Assembly (NCBI GenBank): GCA_964561005.1
Contig: CAZLNO010000148.1
Coordinates: 1-6,948 of the forward strand
Source: CAZLNO01 sp964561005
GTDB lineage: Bacteria > Pseudomonadota > Alphaproteobacteria > Kiloniellales > Rhodovibrionaceae
DNA length: 6,948 bases
Direction of reading: 5' to 3'
The position numbers and the translations under genes were made by a program. Shown piece by piece: positions 5,704-6,948 of this stretch (positions within the stretch are counted from its first letter, which is position 1; every line of letters begins with the position of its first letter). Below the pieces are notes generated by a model. It searched no databases and was not told the origin of the DNA. It saw only the letters and a list, made by a program, of their open reading frames with translations.

Positions 5704-6948
5704 CTACTCCGCCGCCCGCACCGGCGCCGGCCCGGCCGGAAGTTCGCGGATATCCATGCCTTCCAGCGCCCTGGGCTTCGGCCCGCCGGTGGCCCAGTCC
5801 AGCAGTTCCACGGTGTGCAGGATGGGGATGTCGGTGCCGCTGGCGATCTGGGTGATGCAGCCGACGTTGCCGGTGGCGATCACGTCGGGCCGCGTCTTGC
5901 CGATGTTGGCGACCTTGCGATCGCGCAGCCGCGTGGCGAGCTCCGGCTGCAGCAGGTTGTAGACCCCGGCCGAGCCGCAGCAGATGTGCCCCTCCGGCAC
6001 GTCGGCCACGGTGAAGCCGGCGTCGGCGAGAAGCTGCTTGGGCGGCTTGCGGATGCCCTGGCCGTGCTGCATCGAACAGGCGGCGTGGTAGGTGACCCGC
6101 AGGTCGGGACGGCGCACCGGGGGCTTGAGGCCGAGGTCCGCCATGAACTCGCTGACGTCCTTGGTCAGCGCGGCGATGCGTTCGGCCGCGTCCTTCCAGG
6201 CGTCGTCGTGGCGGAACAGGTGGCCGTAGTCCTTCACCGTGGTGCCGCAGCCGGAGGTGTTGATGATGACGGCGTCCAGCCCCTCGCCGTCCAGCTCGCG
6301 CGTCCAGGCGGCGATGTTGGCCTTCGCCTGTTCCTTCGCCTGCCCTTCCTTGCCCATGTGCTGGACCAGCGCGCCGCAGCAGCCGGCGCCCGGCGCCACC
6401 ACGACCTCGACGCCGTGGCGGGTCAGCAGACGCACCGTGGACTCGTTGATGTCCGGGTCGACGACCTGCTGCGCGCAGCCGTTCAGCAGCGCCACCCGCG
6501 CCCGGCGCGGCCCCTCCGCCGGAATCACCTGCGGCCGGTCCACCCAGGACGGACTCGGCATCGACCCCGGCGCCATGCCCACCATGCCCTTCAGCCGGCC
6601 CGGCAGCAGGCGCGCGAAGGGCCGGCCCAGCCGCGCGCCGGCCAGGGCGGCGCGGAAGCGGCGCGGATAGGGAATCACCTGCGCCAGCAGCCAGCGCAGC
6701 GCGCGGTCCGGCAGCGGCCGGGTGTAGTTGTCCTCGATATACTTGCGGCCGTGGTCGACGAGGTGGGCGTAGTGCACCGTCGCCGGGCAGGTGGTCATGC
6801 AGGACAGGCAGGTGAGGCAGCGGTCGATATGGAGAACGGTCTTGTCGTCGGGCGTCTCGCCCTTCTCCAGCATGTTCTTCATCAGGTAGATGCGCCCGCG
6901 CGGGCTGTCCAATTCGTCGCCCAGCAGGACGAAGGTGGGACAGGTCGC
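5704..6948 (-). CDS. glcF: Glycolate oxidase iron-sulfur subunit, 5' end beyond the right edge
   Basis: GlcF is the iron-sulfur subunit of the glycolate oxidase complex (GlcD-GlcE-GlcF), which oxidises glycolate to glyoxylate and passes electrons to the membrane quinone pool. The frame is open to base 6948 and gives 414 visible residues; roughly 20 to 30 more should lie outside. It enters at ATCPTFVLLGDELDSPRGR, where the cysteine is the last ligand of the first 4Fe-4S motif. The second motif, CxxCxxCxxxCP, is complete at visible residues 44, 47, 50 and 54. Two cysteine-rich CCG domains follow: NGCAQQ (C158), GCCG (C190/C191) and SGCG (C234); then HAAC (C291), ICCG (C323/C324) and GNVGC (C364). 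A TTG at 6912 is an internal leucine codon, not the start. The gene converges on the GNAT gene, with 15 bases between stops. glcD and glcE are expected to the right. Confidence 0.95.
   Translation of the reverse strand, partial: ATCPTFVLLGDELDSPRGRIYLMKNMLEKGETPDDKTVLHIDRCLTCLSCMTTCPATVHYAHLVDHGRKYIEDNYTRPLPDRALRWLLAQVIPYPRRFRAALAGARLGRPFARLLPGRLKGMVGMAPGSMPSPSWVDRPQVIPAEGPRRARVALLNGCAQQVVDPDINESTVRLLTRHGVEVVVAPGAGCCGALVQHMGKEGQAKEQAKANIAAWTRELDGEGLDAVIINTSGCGTTVKDYGHLFRHDDAWKDAAERIAALTKDVSEFMADLGLKPPVRRPDLRVTYHAACSMQHGQGIRKPPKQLLADAGFTVADVPEGHICCGSAGVYNLLQPELATRLRDRKVANIGKTRPDVIATGNVGCITQIASGTDIPILHTVELLDWATGGPKPRALEGMDIRELPAGPAPVRAAE

Noticed and set aside
5721..5739. GC palindromes CCGGCGCCGG and CCGGCCGG at the end of glcF
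   Set aside because: They fall in Pro/Ala/Gly codons, where such palindromes are expected by chance in GC-rich DNA; there is no T-run on either strand to suggest a terminator.

Overview
The window looks like the chromosome of a very GC-rich alphaproteobacterium, most likely in or near the Rhodospirillales. This rests on the G/C-saturated third codon positions, the style of the SuhB and EF-P proteins, and a GlcF-type glycolate oxidase subunit. That is recognition from memory, not a database search. Codon use looks the same throughout. I see no insertion sequences, tRNA or rRNA genes, CRISPR arrays or other signs of recent transfer. Coding density is very high and no gene-free stretch exceeds about 110 bases.

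Layout, left to right. (1) The 3' part of efp (elongation factor P), whose start lies before the window. (2) suhB, an inositol monophosphatase family gene, 53 bases downstream. (3) After a 103-base gap with a strong GC hairpin, a three-gene envelope block: a secreted protein with a long disordered Pro/Ala/Glu/Thr-rich linker and a divergent OmpA-like domain; a MotA/TolQ/ExbB-type membrane protein with four predicted transmembrane helices and a C-terminal coiled coil; and, three bases later, a MotB/TolR-like partner with one transmembrane helix, a membrane Asp, a very long proline-free coiled coil and a canonical OmpA peptidoglycan-binding domain. (4) A GNAT acetyltransferase of the COG3818 type, 18 bases later on the same strand. 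(5) On the opposite strand, converging, glcF, the iron-sulfur subunit of glycolate oxidase, which runs off the right edge.

How they fit together. efp and suhB are housekeeping genes linked to translation and, in E. coli, to ribosomal RNA synthesis. The next three genes most plausibly encode an ion-driven machine that crosses the envelope. An inner-membrane channel of the MotA/ExbB kind would drive a MotB-like rod that reaches peptidoglycan, with a secreted OmpA-like accessory protein. It is neither a standard flagellar stator nor a standard Tol-Pal or TonB system: no flagellar, tolA/tolB/pal or tonB gene is present, and the B-type subunit is much longer than MotB, TolR or ExbD. This module is the most interesting part of the window. 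The substrate of the GNAT enzyme is unknown. glcF belongs to a separate glycolate-oxidation operon.
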